Origin: Apostichopus leukothele
Lineage: Eukaryota > Echinodermata > Holothuroidea > Aspidochirotida > Stichopodidae
Direction of reading: 5' to 3'
Length of the DNA stretch: 22,159 nt
Assembly: GCA_010014835.2 (NCBI GenBank)
Contig: JAAAKB020000011.1
Location: 32,310 to 54,468 of the forward strand
Position numbers and translations under genes: made by a program. The notes under the pieces were generated by a model. That model searched no databases. It was not told where the DNA came from and worked only from the letters and a program-made list of their open reading frames with translations. Numbering within the stretch: position 1 is the stretch's first letter; each line of letters opens with the position of its first letter. Of this stretch, positions 11,110 to 20,740 are shown piece after piece.

Positions 11110-11950
11110 TTTATGGACTGCCCAGTGAGAGTATGTGTGTTCTTGTACTCTTTCCCTATGGACAGGAATATGCATAAATAATCAGAACCAGGGTCATTTG
11201 GGAGACTATCTGTGTTCTTATACCTTTTCCTTAGTAACCGGAATACTGATTAATCCTTAGAACCATGGTCATTTGGGAGACTATGTGTGTTCTTGTACCT
11301 TGTCCCTAGTGACCAGATGCTCATTAATCCTCAGAACCATTGTCATTTGGGAGAGTGTATGTGTTCTTGTACTTTTGCTCCTATTGACCAGAATATTTAT
11401 TAATCCTTCAACCATGGTTATTTGAGAGAGTATGTGTGTCCTTATACTTTCCCCCTATCTACCAGATTATGTTTATCCTCAGAACCAAGGTTATTTGGGA
11501 GAGTATGTGTCTGTATATACTGTTTCCCTAGTGACAGGAATACTCATTAATCCTCAAAACCATGGTCATTTGGGAGAGTATGTGTGTTCTTGTACATTGT
11601 CCCTAGTGACCAGATGCTCATTAATCCTCAGAACCATGGTCATTTGGGAGAGTATGTGTGTCTGTATATACTGTTTCCCTAGTGACAGGAATACTCATTA
11701 ATCCTCAACACCATGGTCATTTGGGAGAGTATGTGTGTTCTTGTACTTCGTCTCCTATTGACCAGATTATGTATTAACCCTTAGAACCATGGTTATGTGG
11801 GAGAGTATATGTGTCCTTATATATTTCCCCTCTGGACCAGAATGTGTATTAGTCATCAGAACCATGGTCATTTGGGAGAGTATGTATTTGCTTATACTCT
11901 ATCCCTATTGACCGGAGTATGTATTTATCCTCAGTACCATGGTAATTTGT
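11110..11950. repeat. Minisatellite, 73-75-bp unit, about 11 copies, dimeric in the middle
   Basis: The core is TCCTCAGAACCATGGTCATT then TGGGAGAGTATGTGTGTTCT, followed by TTGTACTTTGTCCCTAGTGA. AACC starts at 11186, 11261, 11335, 11410, 11483, 11558 and 11632, giving steps of 73-75 bp. Two adjacent copies form a super-unit: CTGTATATACTGTTTCCC occurs at 11511 and 11662. The first and last copies are the most diverged. The array stops about 110 bp before exon E. Confidence 0.93.
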
Positions 11951-12059
11951 TGAAATGGTGCCTCTTTTTCAAGAATTACACTGCTTAAATTATTTGCTTT
12001 TTGTGCAAGATCAAAAGTAAAATCAAATGTATATGCTTTTCAACTTTGCTTCCAAACAG

Positions 12060-12147
12060 TGGCTTATTACCCTCAGAAGCTGAATTGGAGTACCTCAACC
12101 TAGCCAGGGATCTGGAGATGTACGGCATTGACCTTCACCTTGCAAGG
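12060..12147 (+). CDS. PTPN4: Exon E, PTPN4-like protein: end of FERM F2 lobe
   Basis: Residues 151 (split Cys) to 180, ending in phase 0. It reads GLLPSEAELEYLNLARDLEM then YGIDLHLAR. PTPN4 has GLSPAEAEFNYLNTARTLEL then YGVEFHYAR (recalled). The P.EAE..YL..A..LE.YG pattern is the FERM F2/F3 signature. Acceptor AG is at 12058-12059, and the donor is AGG|GTCAGT with GT at 12148-12149, a somewhat weaker 5' site than its neighbours. Confidence 0.96.
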
Positions 12148-12614
12148 GTCAGTAAAAGTCTTTCATCTAAACTTTAAAGAATGCTGTAACCTAGGACTGA
12201 AAAGGAGTAAATGTTAACAAAGTTAGGTTAAATTATACCCTATTGATGGATCTATGGAGCAGTCTCTAAATAAAGTGGTGGTGTCTTTAAAACAAATGCT
12301 GCAAATATACTTGCTGTTATGTGCTTAACATAAATGTTCTGAGCATTTTCAATTTTTCTGTGAGTAAGCCAAATAATTACACAACAACACTGCTCCAAAG
12401 CATATGTGTCTATGATTTACTGGTTAAAAAAGAAAACTGGAAATGACTGTAATATATTTTACACAATATGTGTGCAAACATTTCCCTTGGTGAGTACAAA
12501 ATCCAGAGGAAGGTCTAAGTTTACAGGAGATGAACTGAGCAATATATCTTGAACCTTTTAAACACAAGGATTCAAGAGGCCAGCTTGGTTGAACTCTGTT
12601 CATGGTATTTGACT
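12148..12614. other. Intron E-F, 5' unique part
   Basis: AT-rich unique sequence with no gene, RNA or element recognised. It merges into the diverged left edge of the 33/45-bp array at about 12615-12660. Confidence 0.6.
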
Positions 12615-13400
12615 ATGAAGTCTGACTCAGGTCAGATCAGCATCTATCAAATAATCTATGTAGTCCAAAGTCTCACCTGGGACAGCACATATCAAATAAT
12701 CGGATGTAGTCCAGGACAGTGTCTGTCAAATAACCAATGTAGTCCAGGACAACCAACGTCTATCAAATAACCAATGTACTCCAAAGTCTTACCCGGGATA
12801 GCGTCTATCAGATAACGGATGTAGTCCAGGACAGCGTCTATCATATAACCAATGTGGTCCAGGACAGCTTCTATCAAATAACCGATGTAGTCCAGGACAG
12901 CGGCTATCAAATAACCGATGTAGTCCAGGACAGTGTCTGTCATATAACCGATGTAGTCCAGGACAGCGTCTATCAAATAACCGATGTAGTCCAAAGTCTT
13001 ACCCGGGATAGCGTCTATCAGATAACCGGATGTTGTCCAGGACAGTGTCTGTCATATAACAGATGTAGTCCAGGACAGCGCATATCAAATAAACCCTATG
13101 TAGTCCAGGACAGCAGCTATCTAATAACCAATGTAGTCCAGGATAGCGGCTATCTAATAACCAATGTAGTCCAGGACAGCGTCTATCAAATAACCGATGT
13201 AGTCCAGGACAGGGTCTATCAAATAACTGATGTAGTCCAGGACAGCGTCTATCAAATAACTGATGTAGTCCAAAGTCTTACCCGAGGTAGCGTCTACCAA
13301 ATAACCAATTTAGTCCAAAGTCTGACCTAGGACAGTATCTATCAAATGATCAATGTTGGCCAAAGTCTGACTCAGGACAGCATCTATCTAATTATGTAGG
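12615..13400. repeat. Minisatellite with two unit lengths, 33 and 45 bp, about 21 copies
   Basis: The short unit is GATGTAGTCCAGGACAGCGT followed by CTATCAAATAACC (33 bp). The long unit carries about 12 extra bases (AAAGTCTTACCC type) after GTAGTCC. Long units occur near 12665, 12781, 12991, 13270, 13315 and 13360, and short units fill between them. Long units dominate both ends (13315 to 13360 is a 45-bp step). Both lengths are multiples of three, so long open frames arise on both strands (158 codons +, 100 codons -) with 11-residue repeats; I do not call these genes. Unlike the other arrays it is fairly CpG-rich. Confidence 0.93.
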
Positions 13401-13900
13401 TCTATGTGGACAAGATTGGAAGTGATATTAAACTTCAACAAGATATTTAGTGGAGAGAGAAAGTGCAGCTCACTTTATGATAAATTTGAAACTATGCTAA
13501 CTGTATAACCACAGGATAAATGATGGCTTGAGCTTTTAATGTCCCTCTAAGTACATGAACAATGTATAATTTTGGTGTAGATCAGAAGTCACTCGAGGGA
13601 AAAGGGCAAAACTTGATGAAAAGATTGATGGTAGGGTCTTTCCAAAAGCGCAGCGTGGTTGAACCTCATACTCAGTATGTATGTACATTACCTCAGAGCA
13701 GTAACCATATTCCATAAATGAAGGTCAGGCATCACTTGCTTATTGTCACTTTGAAATGAGTTTGATATTGCAGCTGTACTTGCTAATATTTATCAATTAT
13801 ATTGAGTTGATGTTTACAGCTAACTCTAATTTCTTTGCACTTTTTTTCTGTTTTCATCTGTCACTCCAAGTTTTATGTTAGATTGTCTTTTCTCCATTAG
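13401..13900. other. Intron E-F, 3' unique part
   Basis: No feature recognised apart from the acceptor of exon F (TCTTTTCTCCATTAG, AG at 13899-13900). A short CpG-bearing segment (AAAAGCGCAGCGTGGTTGAA, near 13645) weakly resembles GGCCAGCTTGGTTGAA near 12578, perhaps a diverged pair flanking the array. Confidence 0.5.
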
Positions 13901-14053
13901 GACCAACATGCCATAGAGATTCAGGTAGGAGTGACATCTTTGGGGCTCATCATATTTCAAGGACTTGTCAAGATAAAGCTCTTCCCGTGGACAAGCATAG
14001 TCAAGATATCTTTCAAGAGAAAGCAATTTTTCCTTCAACAGAAAAGAGAACAG
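13901..14053 (+). CDS. PTPN4: Exon F, PTPN4-like protein: FERM F3 lobe, first part
   Basis: Exactly 51 codons, residues 181-231, phase 0 at both ends. It reads DQHAIEIQVGVTSLGLIIFQ, then GLVKIKLFPWTSIVKISFKR, then KQFFLQQKREQ. This is the start of the PH/PTB-like F3 lobe: GV.S.G..IF...V.....FPW..I.KISFK.K.FF matches PTPN4, with FPWLKIVKISFKCKQFFIQL (recalled). F3 is the lobe that in this family often contacts membrane proteins and lipids. The donor GTGAGA follows at 14054. Confidence 0.96.
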
Positions 14054-14383
14054 GTGAGATTTGTTGAAAGAAAAGTACATAGTCTGGTCGAAGTGAGTGG
14101 ACTGTTCTGGATGCGGTAAAGTATTTGTGTACAGGCTGTGAATGTCAATTTCCTGTAACAGTGAGGTCAGTAGATGGCAAAATGTGACAATATTAAAAGT
14201 TTTTCTTGAGAAAAGTAATTTGCATGTTACATGCCGGATACTGCTCTCTTATACCAACAACTTTTAACGTTGAATACTTCCATTTGTAACATTTTGTCAC
14301 CTAGACACTTTTTTTTAGTATTATTCATTTGCCAAAGCAAACTTCTTCCTGTGTGTTGTGTTATGTGTGCTTATAAACATAGT
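14054..14383. other. Intron F-G, 5' part
   Basis: No gene seen. The open frame running past the exon F donor soon stops. From here to about 15305 CpG is again frequent (roughly 18 in 1.2 kb), in contrast with most of the gene. Confidence 0.5.
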
Positions 14384-14800
14384 AACTCCAAATGTAAAGG
14401 TTGGATAAAAATCACATATTATATGCGGAATCACTTTAGTAAGTACAAGAACCCTATTTGCCTTTCTGTGGAAATCAAATATCATTTGAAGTCATATCTC
14501 ATTGGAGTTCAATGTCTGAAATGTTGTAAACATGATAACTCAAATTGACCCTCGGGATTATTCATTCTTGATATGTCTATCCACATTACTTAGTACAAGA
14601 ATCCTTCTGTTCTTTCGGAGGTCACTTGTCATTTGTGGTCAAAGTCTGAAATCTCTTGTAAAGACAACTCCAAAACTAAACAGATTGATGAAGTTCATTC
14701 GTGGTATGTGGATCTACCTCACTGAGTACATGATGCTGGTATTAGATTTTATTGTATGGAAAGAAACCATCGCGACGATATTCATTAACACAACTCAGAT
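14384..14800. repeat. Old tandem repeat, three diverged copies of 129-153 bp
   Basis: AACTC(C)AAA-like starts occur at 14384, 14537 and 14666. In each copy this is followed about 45-60 bp later by a TTAGTACAAGAA.CC-like segment (TAAGTACAAGAACCC, CTTAGTACAAGAATCC, CTGAGTACATGATG). The first two copies also share a GTCTGAAAT.TTGTAAA segment just before the next start. Copies are only moderately similar, so the array is far older than the minisatellites nearby. The style resembles widespread degenerate invertebrate repeats, but I cannot name a family. Confidence 0.6.
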
Positions 14801-17438
14801 AGAAACAAGCAAGGCCATCGATTAGCATATTTTATGCCAATATGTGGAAAATGAATAACAGTTCACACAGCTAATACAACACATGTAGTAAGCTAAACAA
14901 TAATTTTTGCATCATTTCTGGTCAATTAAGGTTGGATAACTTTTTTCGTTCATTTTCCCTGAATGATAATGCTCCCACACACCATGGTTTCTCCATTTCA
15001 ACTGTTCTTAGATCAAGTGTGACGAAGACTGTTGTCCATACATAAACAGTGATTCGAGTGAGAACCTGAGTTTCTTGCGAATAAAAAACATATCAAATAG
15101 GCAAGAAATATCTTTAAAAAACTCAGAAGGAATGGTATATTGTACGACATTCTAACAAGTATTATTCTTCTGACATGAAAAGTTTTTCTTCAATTGCTCA
15201 TATTAACAGATGAACTATCCTACCATCTTTAGTGTATGTCAAAGTATAAAGGCTTACCACCTCAAAGCTTACCAGGTGATATAAAAGCGTTATTACTGAG
15301 ACGGTAAAAAATTAGTTACTACATTATTGAATTTATTTAGCTGAAACTCTGAATATCCAGGTTCCACCTTGTTGAAAAGGTAGGGGAATTCTGGCTATTT
15401 TGTGTAGATACAAGCAGGGGATTTCCTTGTGTTCTCTCAGTGAAGGCTTTCCCAAGTGAAACTACATTGGTATGCATCATGTGACAGTTTTCAATAACAA
15501 GGTTTGCAAACAACTTTGGTTTATTCTTTTGCTTCAGGCTGTAGGGGCATGTGTATTCTGCTGCTGTTTCAGAACTTAATTCAAATAAATGTGAGCAATT
15601 GTTGGCCTTACCAATGAATAGTATTTGAGAAGTTGTATAATGCATATATACAGTAATATAGGAGAAAACTATGCATCAAATCACAAGCTTTTGTCACTAT
15701 TGTATTTTAGTGTTAAAGCAGTTAGGCCTATGAAACTCCATACTATTGGCCTTCTTCTGAATAATCTTCTGTTTTTGGGTCATTGTGATGAATGTCAAAG
15801 GAGTCCCAATGCTACTCCAAGTCAGCAACACTCAGGTGTGTGCATGTGTAGAGTTTAGTTACTTGCTTACATGCTCGGCAATTAAGCTAGGGTAACTGAG
15901 CTTATTCTAGTTACCAAAGTAAAGCGTGATACTTCATTATAGACCGTGTTTTAGGAATAGACCCTAGTTCTTAATAGATACATAAGGCCTGCTGCTATTC
16001 TATAGAGCACATGGAAGAAAGAGCCTCAGAAAACTCCAAAACAACCTCCGCTTTTATTTTCTCAAAAGAGCCCTAGAAAATAAAAAGTTAATTCTGACCC
16101 TAAAAGATGCTAAACAAGCAGATTAGTGGCATAATAGTTTATCAACAATGTATGCATTATAAGTGGCAGATTTAGAACATGCAGTGCATATCGGATTAGG
16201 GTTAGTGATGGCAGAGATAGTTCCGAAAGTTAATATCATGACCTAACTTGTATTAATGATGAGCAGGTACCTGCATTAGCTGAATTGAAATGAAGAAATA
16301 CATCTGACAACATGTAAAATACTGCACATCCAAATTTAAATATCACTAGCCCGACAATAAACTTATGAACTAACATGATACTGACAAACTTGGCTACTGC
16401 CTTATAACTCATTCAACTTTTACAGTTGTCTACAGAAGAGAACTAGCTTCTGGCTAAAACACAATGTATATTATTAATTTTTTTTTCTGTTACTTTTTTT
16501 TTGGATGCAATTTTTTATTCAATATTTTAAAAAAGGGCCTTTGGGAAATTAGGTTAAGGCTTACAGATTTACCCTCAAAGAAAGTATAAATAAATAAAAA
16601 GAAATACTGTAAACTGTTTCCAGTTAAATTCCAAGGAGGGCAATTAGGATTGTCTGGCAAGTAAAAGGACCTGGTCACTTGACCTGGTCAGGTAATTTGA
16701 TTTTCATCTTATAAAGTCTTTCATAACACCTAATGTTAACTATAAGTGAGGCAGTCAATAATTTCATTTTGATGTTTTGAAACATTTTCAAGGAACGACT
16801 CTTTTAATTGCTGTTTGAACTATCTCTTTGCAGGATGTGTCTGGTTAAATCTTCTTGTTAATGCTGATATTAACTTCTTCCCACCCAACATAAAAGGGAT
16901 AAAAATTGTTGTTAACTCCCTTAGCATGGCTGTAGCAATATGCAAAAGAAAACAAATAGTTGTCTTCCTGAATTTGTCCCAGACCACATTATCCAACAGT
17001 TAATAGCTCATAATGCAATGCATTATCATATTATGAAATAAACATTTACACTGCAGTGGCGTGCCTGTTCTCACGTTTCACACCTAACTTTGTATTGTAG
17101 AAACTCTGACATGTATTGCTCCATAAGCACCCCTATTGGCTATTGAGTTTGGTTTCTTGCTAATGTATTTGTTCATAAAAGTTTTTGAAATACCAGAGAA
17201 GACTGCCTTTGCTCTCAGCGAGATATCTTGGTTATGTAAAAGAAAGTACATTAACAAGACTCCACAGACATTCACACATGAACAGAACATACCTTGATTG
17301 TGAAATATTTTGCTGAAAGAAACTTTTAAGGTTCATTTTTGGTGTAGGTTTATCGAAAGTGGTTATGACTGAAAGGGAAAATGTGCTCCAATTTGCCCGC
17401 TTATAACAATTTTCAAAGTTTAACTTTTTGTCTTACAG
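14801..17438. other. Intron F-G, long unique part
   Basis: 2.6 kb with no exon, RNA gene or array recognised. Small items: a hairpin GGTAACT/AGTTACC (15891-15897 with 15909-15915), T-rich runs near 16480-16515, and several open frames of 60-100 codons on both strands (the largest on the minus strand at 15337-15645) without recognisable domains. The acceptor of exon G is TTTTTGTCTTACAG, with AG at 17437-17438. Confidence 0.6.
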
Positions 17439-17605
17439 AAAGATACCAGGGACCTTGTTATTGGATTTAACATGGCCAGCTACAGAGCCTGCAAGAATCT
17501 TTGGAAATCCTGTGTAGAACATCATACATTTTTCAGATTGGTGGAACCACAGCAACCAGCAGGGAAACGAAACTTCTTTCAACTGGGATCAAAGTTCAGA
17601 TATAG
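17439..17605 (+). CDS. PTPN4: Exon G, PTPN4-like protein: end of F3 and start of FERM-adjacent region
   Basis: Residues 232-286, ending in phase 2. It reads KDTRDLVIGFNMASYRACKN, then LWKSCVEHHTFFRL, then a linker, then FQLGSKFRY. The final F3 helix is almost identical to PTPN4 ([20 protein letters not shown], recalled), the best-conserved part of the whole gene here. The linker between FFRL and LGSKFRY seems slightly shorter than in PTPN4. GSKFRYSGRT, split with exon H, is the entry to the FERM-adjacent region seen in PTPN4 and protein 4.1 relatives. The donor GTATAC at 17606 is also the first donor-like site of a 14-copy tandem array. Confidence 0.97.
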
Positions 17606-18240
17606 GTATACACTATAAACATCTAGGATTTAATAAGGGATTTCTATATAAGTAAACACTATAGACATCTAGGAATTAATAAGGGATTTCTATATATGTA
17701 TACACTACAGACATCTAGGAATTAATAAGGGATTTCTATATAGGTATACACTATAGACATGTAGGAATTAATAAGGGATTTCTATATATGTTTACACTAC
17801 AGACATCTAAGAATTAATAAGGGATTTCTGTATAGGTATACACTACAGACATCTAGGAATTAATAAGGGATTTCTATATAAGTAAACACTATAGACATCT
17901 AGGAATTAATAAGGGATTTCTATATAAGTAAACACTACAGACATCTAGGAATTAATAAGGGATTTCTATATAGGTATACACTACAGACATCTAGGAATTA
18001 ATAAGGGATTTCTATAAAGGTATACACTATAGACATGTAGGAATTAATAAGGGATTTCTATATATGTTTACACTACAGACATCTAGGAATTAATAAGGGA
18101 TTTCTATATAGGTATACACTATAGACATCTAGGAATTAATAAGGGATTTCTATAAAGGAATTTACTATAGACATCTAGGATTTAATAAGGGATTTCTATA
18201 AAGGTATACACTATAGACATCTAAGAATTAATAAGGGATT
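17600..18240 (+). repeat. Minisatellite, 46-bp unit, 14 exact-length copies, starting at the exon G donor
   Basis: The unit is TATATAGGTATACACTATAG followed by ACATCTAGGAATTAATAAGG and GATTTC. GGGATT occurs at 17637 and then every 46 bp to 18235 with no length change in 14 copies. The first copy includes the last 5-6 coding bases of exon G (TATAG) and its GTATAC donor. Copies 4, 6, 9, 10, 12 and 14 repeat an AG|GTATAC site (GT at 17744, 17836, 17974, 18020, 18112 and 18204); copies 2, 7 and 8 carry AA|GTAAAC. Copies 4-6 and 10-12 share variants, pointing to a six-unit block duplication. Confidence 0.97.
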
Positions 18241-19194
18241 GTTCATCCAACAAATTTAAAATATAAATCTGGCCTCATGGTTTTATGGTTTCTCAAGCCA
18301 ATGTTCAATTGGTGTGTCATTTTGTCAAATAAGGCCACACAATGTAGGACTTCCTTTGCAACTACAGTGATATGGCATGGATTAGTCTTAGGTCAAAATT
18401 GAAGTTAATTCATACTTGTCATGCCCACAATGTAGAATCAATATTCACTTGTTTCCAGTAACTTTATAAAAGAATCGTAATCTCTTTTGTCTGAGCAGAA
18501 TTGAAAGAGGAAGTAATAGAAGTGTGTAAAATAGAAATCTATTTGTGGAAAGCATGATTCACATTTATCCTTGCAGTCATTTCCTGGTGATTGTTTATCC
18601 TAACTACAGAAAATATTGTGTGAAACATTATAGATTTCACTGCCAGCAGTACCCTTAATTTACCTTGGCCAGCTAGGACCTTACTTGGGGCTTGTGATCA
18701 AGTGGTGAAGGCAATGGAATTGAGATATATTGGGAACCTGGGAAGTAATGTGAAAATCTAGCTGTGTGCTGGAGTGTAGCAGTTCCCTACAGCATGTTTT
18801 TTAGCAGACACCTAGCATTGGTACACTTCAGGATATGTGTAAATCTAGCACACATACAGCTTTTGATGCTCAAAATAAAAAGAATGAGTGTCAAAAATAG
18901 TTGCTAAAACTTAGTATTTTATGACTTAAACCTGCTCCCACTACTTGATTACCTCAAAGGGATGTCATATTGAACTTGCTCTCTGTTGGAAGATAATATA
19001 ACATATACATTGCCCCTTAATTTGCAGCTTGTCCTTTCTTCTGCTCCCTCCTTTTATTATTTATTCAACAGATGCAACTGGTAGGGTATTCTGTACATAA
19101 TATGTTAATAGTAAATGAGGATTCTTCCATGGTATGTCATAATTTAACAAGATACTATATTATCTACATGCAGCAGTGCAATTGTAAAACAACT
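18241..19194. other. Intron G-H, unique part between two arrays
   Basis: No gene, RNA or mobile element recognised; CpG nearly absent. Confidence 0.6.
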
Positions 19195-19510
19195 GGCCTG
19201 ATGCTTTTAATGCCCCTCCTGTTGCAGATGTATGCAACATACGTTCATTGTTCTTTATGATGCAGCAAGTATGCAGCATGTTTTAATTTCCCTCATGTGG
19301 CAGAAGTATGCAGTATACTTTCAATTTACCTCATGTGGCAGAAGTATGCAGTATACTTTCAATTTACCTCATGTGGCAGAAGTATGCAGTATACTTTCAC
19401 TGTCCCTAGTGTTGTAGATATATACATATTGTCAATGTATGCAATATCGATTCAGTTGCAGAAGTATGCTGCATGCTTTCAATTTACCTCATGTGCCAGA
19501 AGAGAAGTAT
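19195..19510. repeat. Minisatellite, 38-bp unit, about 8 copies
   Basis: The unit is GCAGAAGTATGCAGTATACT followed by TTCAATTTACCTCATGTG. Starts at 19300, 19338 and 19376 give an exact 38-bp step, and those central copies are nearly identical. Outer copies on both sides are diverged. It ends about 50 bp before exon H, so it lies close to the polypyrimidine tract of the true acceptor; units contain CAG and AA|GTATGC splice-like words. Confidence 0.92.
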
Positions 19511-19561
19511 GTAGTAATTTTCAGTAAGGCTGAAGCAATGTGTATTTTGTTTTGTTCCCAG

Positions 19562-19627
19562 TGGAAGAACTGAAGTTCAGACTGTTGAAGATACAAAGAA
19601 GAGGCTAGCTGAAAGAGAATTCAGTAG
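19562..19627 (+). CDS. PTPN4: Exon H, PTPN4-like protein: FERM-adjacent region
   Basis: A 66-bp exon coding for residues 287 (split Ser) to 308, ending in phase 2. It reads GRTEVQTVEDTKKRLAEREF then S. Joined to exon G it gives FRYSGRTEVQ, matching FRYCGRTEVQ of PTPN4 (recalled). The following basic stretch ends at the place where PTPN4 continues into RSPSKPLARK, so the next exon should open with an SPSK-like sequence. The GRTEVQ.V string is what best separates PTPN4 from protein 4.1 (GRTQAQT) and from PTPN3. AG is at 19560-19561; the donor GTGAGG starts at 19628. The gene continues beyond the window; no further exon was found to 22159. Confidence 0.93.
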
Positions 19628-20194
19628 GTGAGGAACATTGAACAAGCCCTCAAATGTATGGTAATGTATAACATAAGAGTGACAAGGGATATGAATGTAA
19701 TCATGGACAAAATACAAATTCATGTAACTTATCATTCTAACACAAATAAATAGTAAATATTGAATACACTAACAAGTGTTTACTCTTACGTTGTATATAC
19801 AACCATCATATACTAACAATTACTTTTTGACTATTGTTTATGTTATACAAGAGTATATACTTGACACATGATGGACAAAGATTTAAGACCATTATGGAAG
19901 AATGTTTCCAGTGTAGGTCTAGCTGGTATTGCTAATCTGTGTAAGAATGGTTAGAAAAGTCAATGTGCTGAAATGTATTGTGTGCCATTTCAAGCACATT
20001 AATTGATAGACAAAGATTAGCTGTGGTTAAACTTCTTCTATTCTCCTAGCTCACTACTTGGTAACATTTTGTTCAGGTGGCCACTGAAAGAGATAACTCA
20101 GTCAGATGCAATGCCATAAGAATTGTCTTTGAAACTAGTCGTAGATATACTCACATAATTTACAGGTTGATAGAAAATTTATTTTGAAAGTAAC
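19628..20194. other. Last visible intron, 5' part
   Basis: Unique AT-rich sequence with no exon or element recognised. Confidence 0.6.
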
Positions 20195-20740
20195 CACAAG
20201 CCCCAAATTTTAAGCATTGATTGGTTGTGACATCATAGCTGCCTCATGCAATTTACATTAACCAGAAACCCATTAGAATTCTGTATAATTGCTGAAGTGC
20301 TACTTACAGGTGTGAAAATGTGACTTCAGGAAAGCCCAGGAAAAGGTTTTTGTCATACACGATTCTAGGAATGATTGAAACTTGTTTTGGGTTCAATGTT
20401 TGTGCAATAACACAGCACATTCACAATTCAATTTCAAGGAATTTAAGGTAAGGCTGATAGTTCTTGCACTTCAATTGATGCTGGCTATTAGCTGTGATAA
20501 ATCTCTTTACCAAGTTTATTATACCCAATCTAACATCACCAGTCACAGTACCTATTATTTAACAGTATGTACAGCATAAATTCAGGTAATGGTCTGTAAT
20601 ATTTGTATGCTTTAATGGCCAGGAAAAGTTTTTCTTAAGCAGGGCTAAGAAAAAGAGACCTTCACAATATTAGGTGCAGTCTGAACAAGTAACTCTGTGA
20701 TGTCACAACCGTAATTGTAAGACTAAAAATTTGTTTTGTG
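20195..20740. mobile_element. Candidate non-autonomous DNA element (MITE-like), about 546 bp
   Basis: GGTTGTGACATCATAG at 20223-20238 has its reverse complement, with one mismatch, at 20695-20710. The match extends outward with gaps: CACAAG..CC.AAATTTTAAG on the left (20195 onward) mirrors the right end up to 20740, giving imperfect inverted ends of about 45 bp. No transposase frame lies between, which fits a MITE. I could not see a clear target-site duplication, so ends and superfamily are uncertain. Inside, CCAGGAAAAG with TTTTT occurs twice in the same direction (about 20334 and 20620). A chance or other foldback origin is possible. Confidence 0.5.

Noticed and set aside
12692-13330. Long repeat proteins (158 codons +, 100 codons -)
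   Set aside because: Unit lengths of 33 and 45 bp keep all frames aligned; both strands are open, there is no start context or family match, and the array lies in an intron.
15337-15645. 102-codon minus-strand frame
   Set aside because: No domain recognised; length is within chance for AT-rich intron DNA, and codon use is not distinctive.
20382-20462. Possible small exon ending at AAG|GTAAGG near 20449
   Set aside because: A good donor-like site, but the segment from the nearest AG has a stop in the phase required after exon H and no resemblance to the PTPN4 linker.
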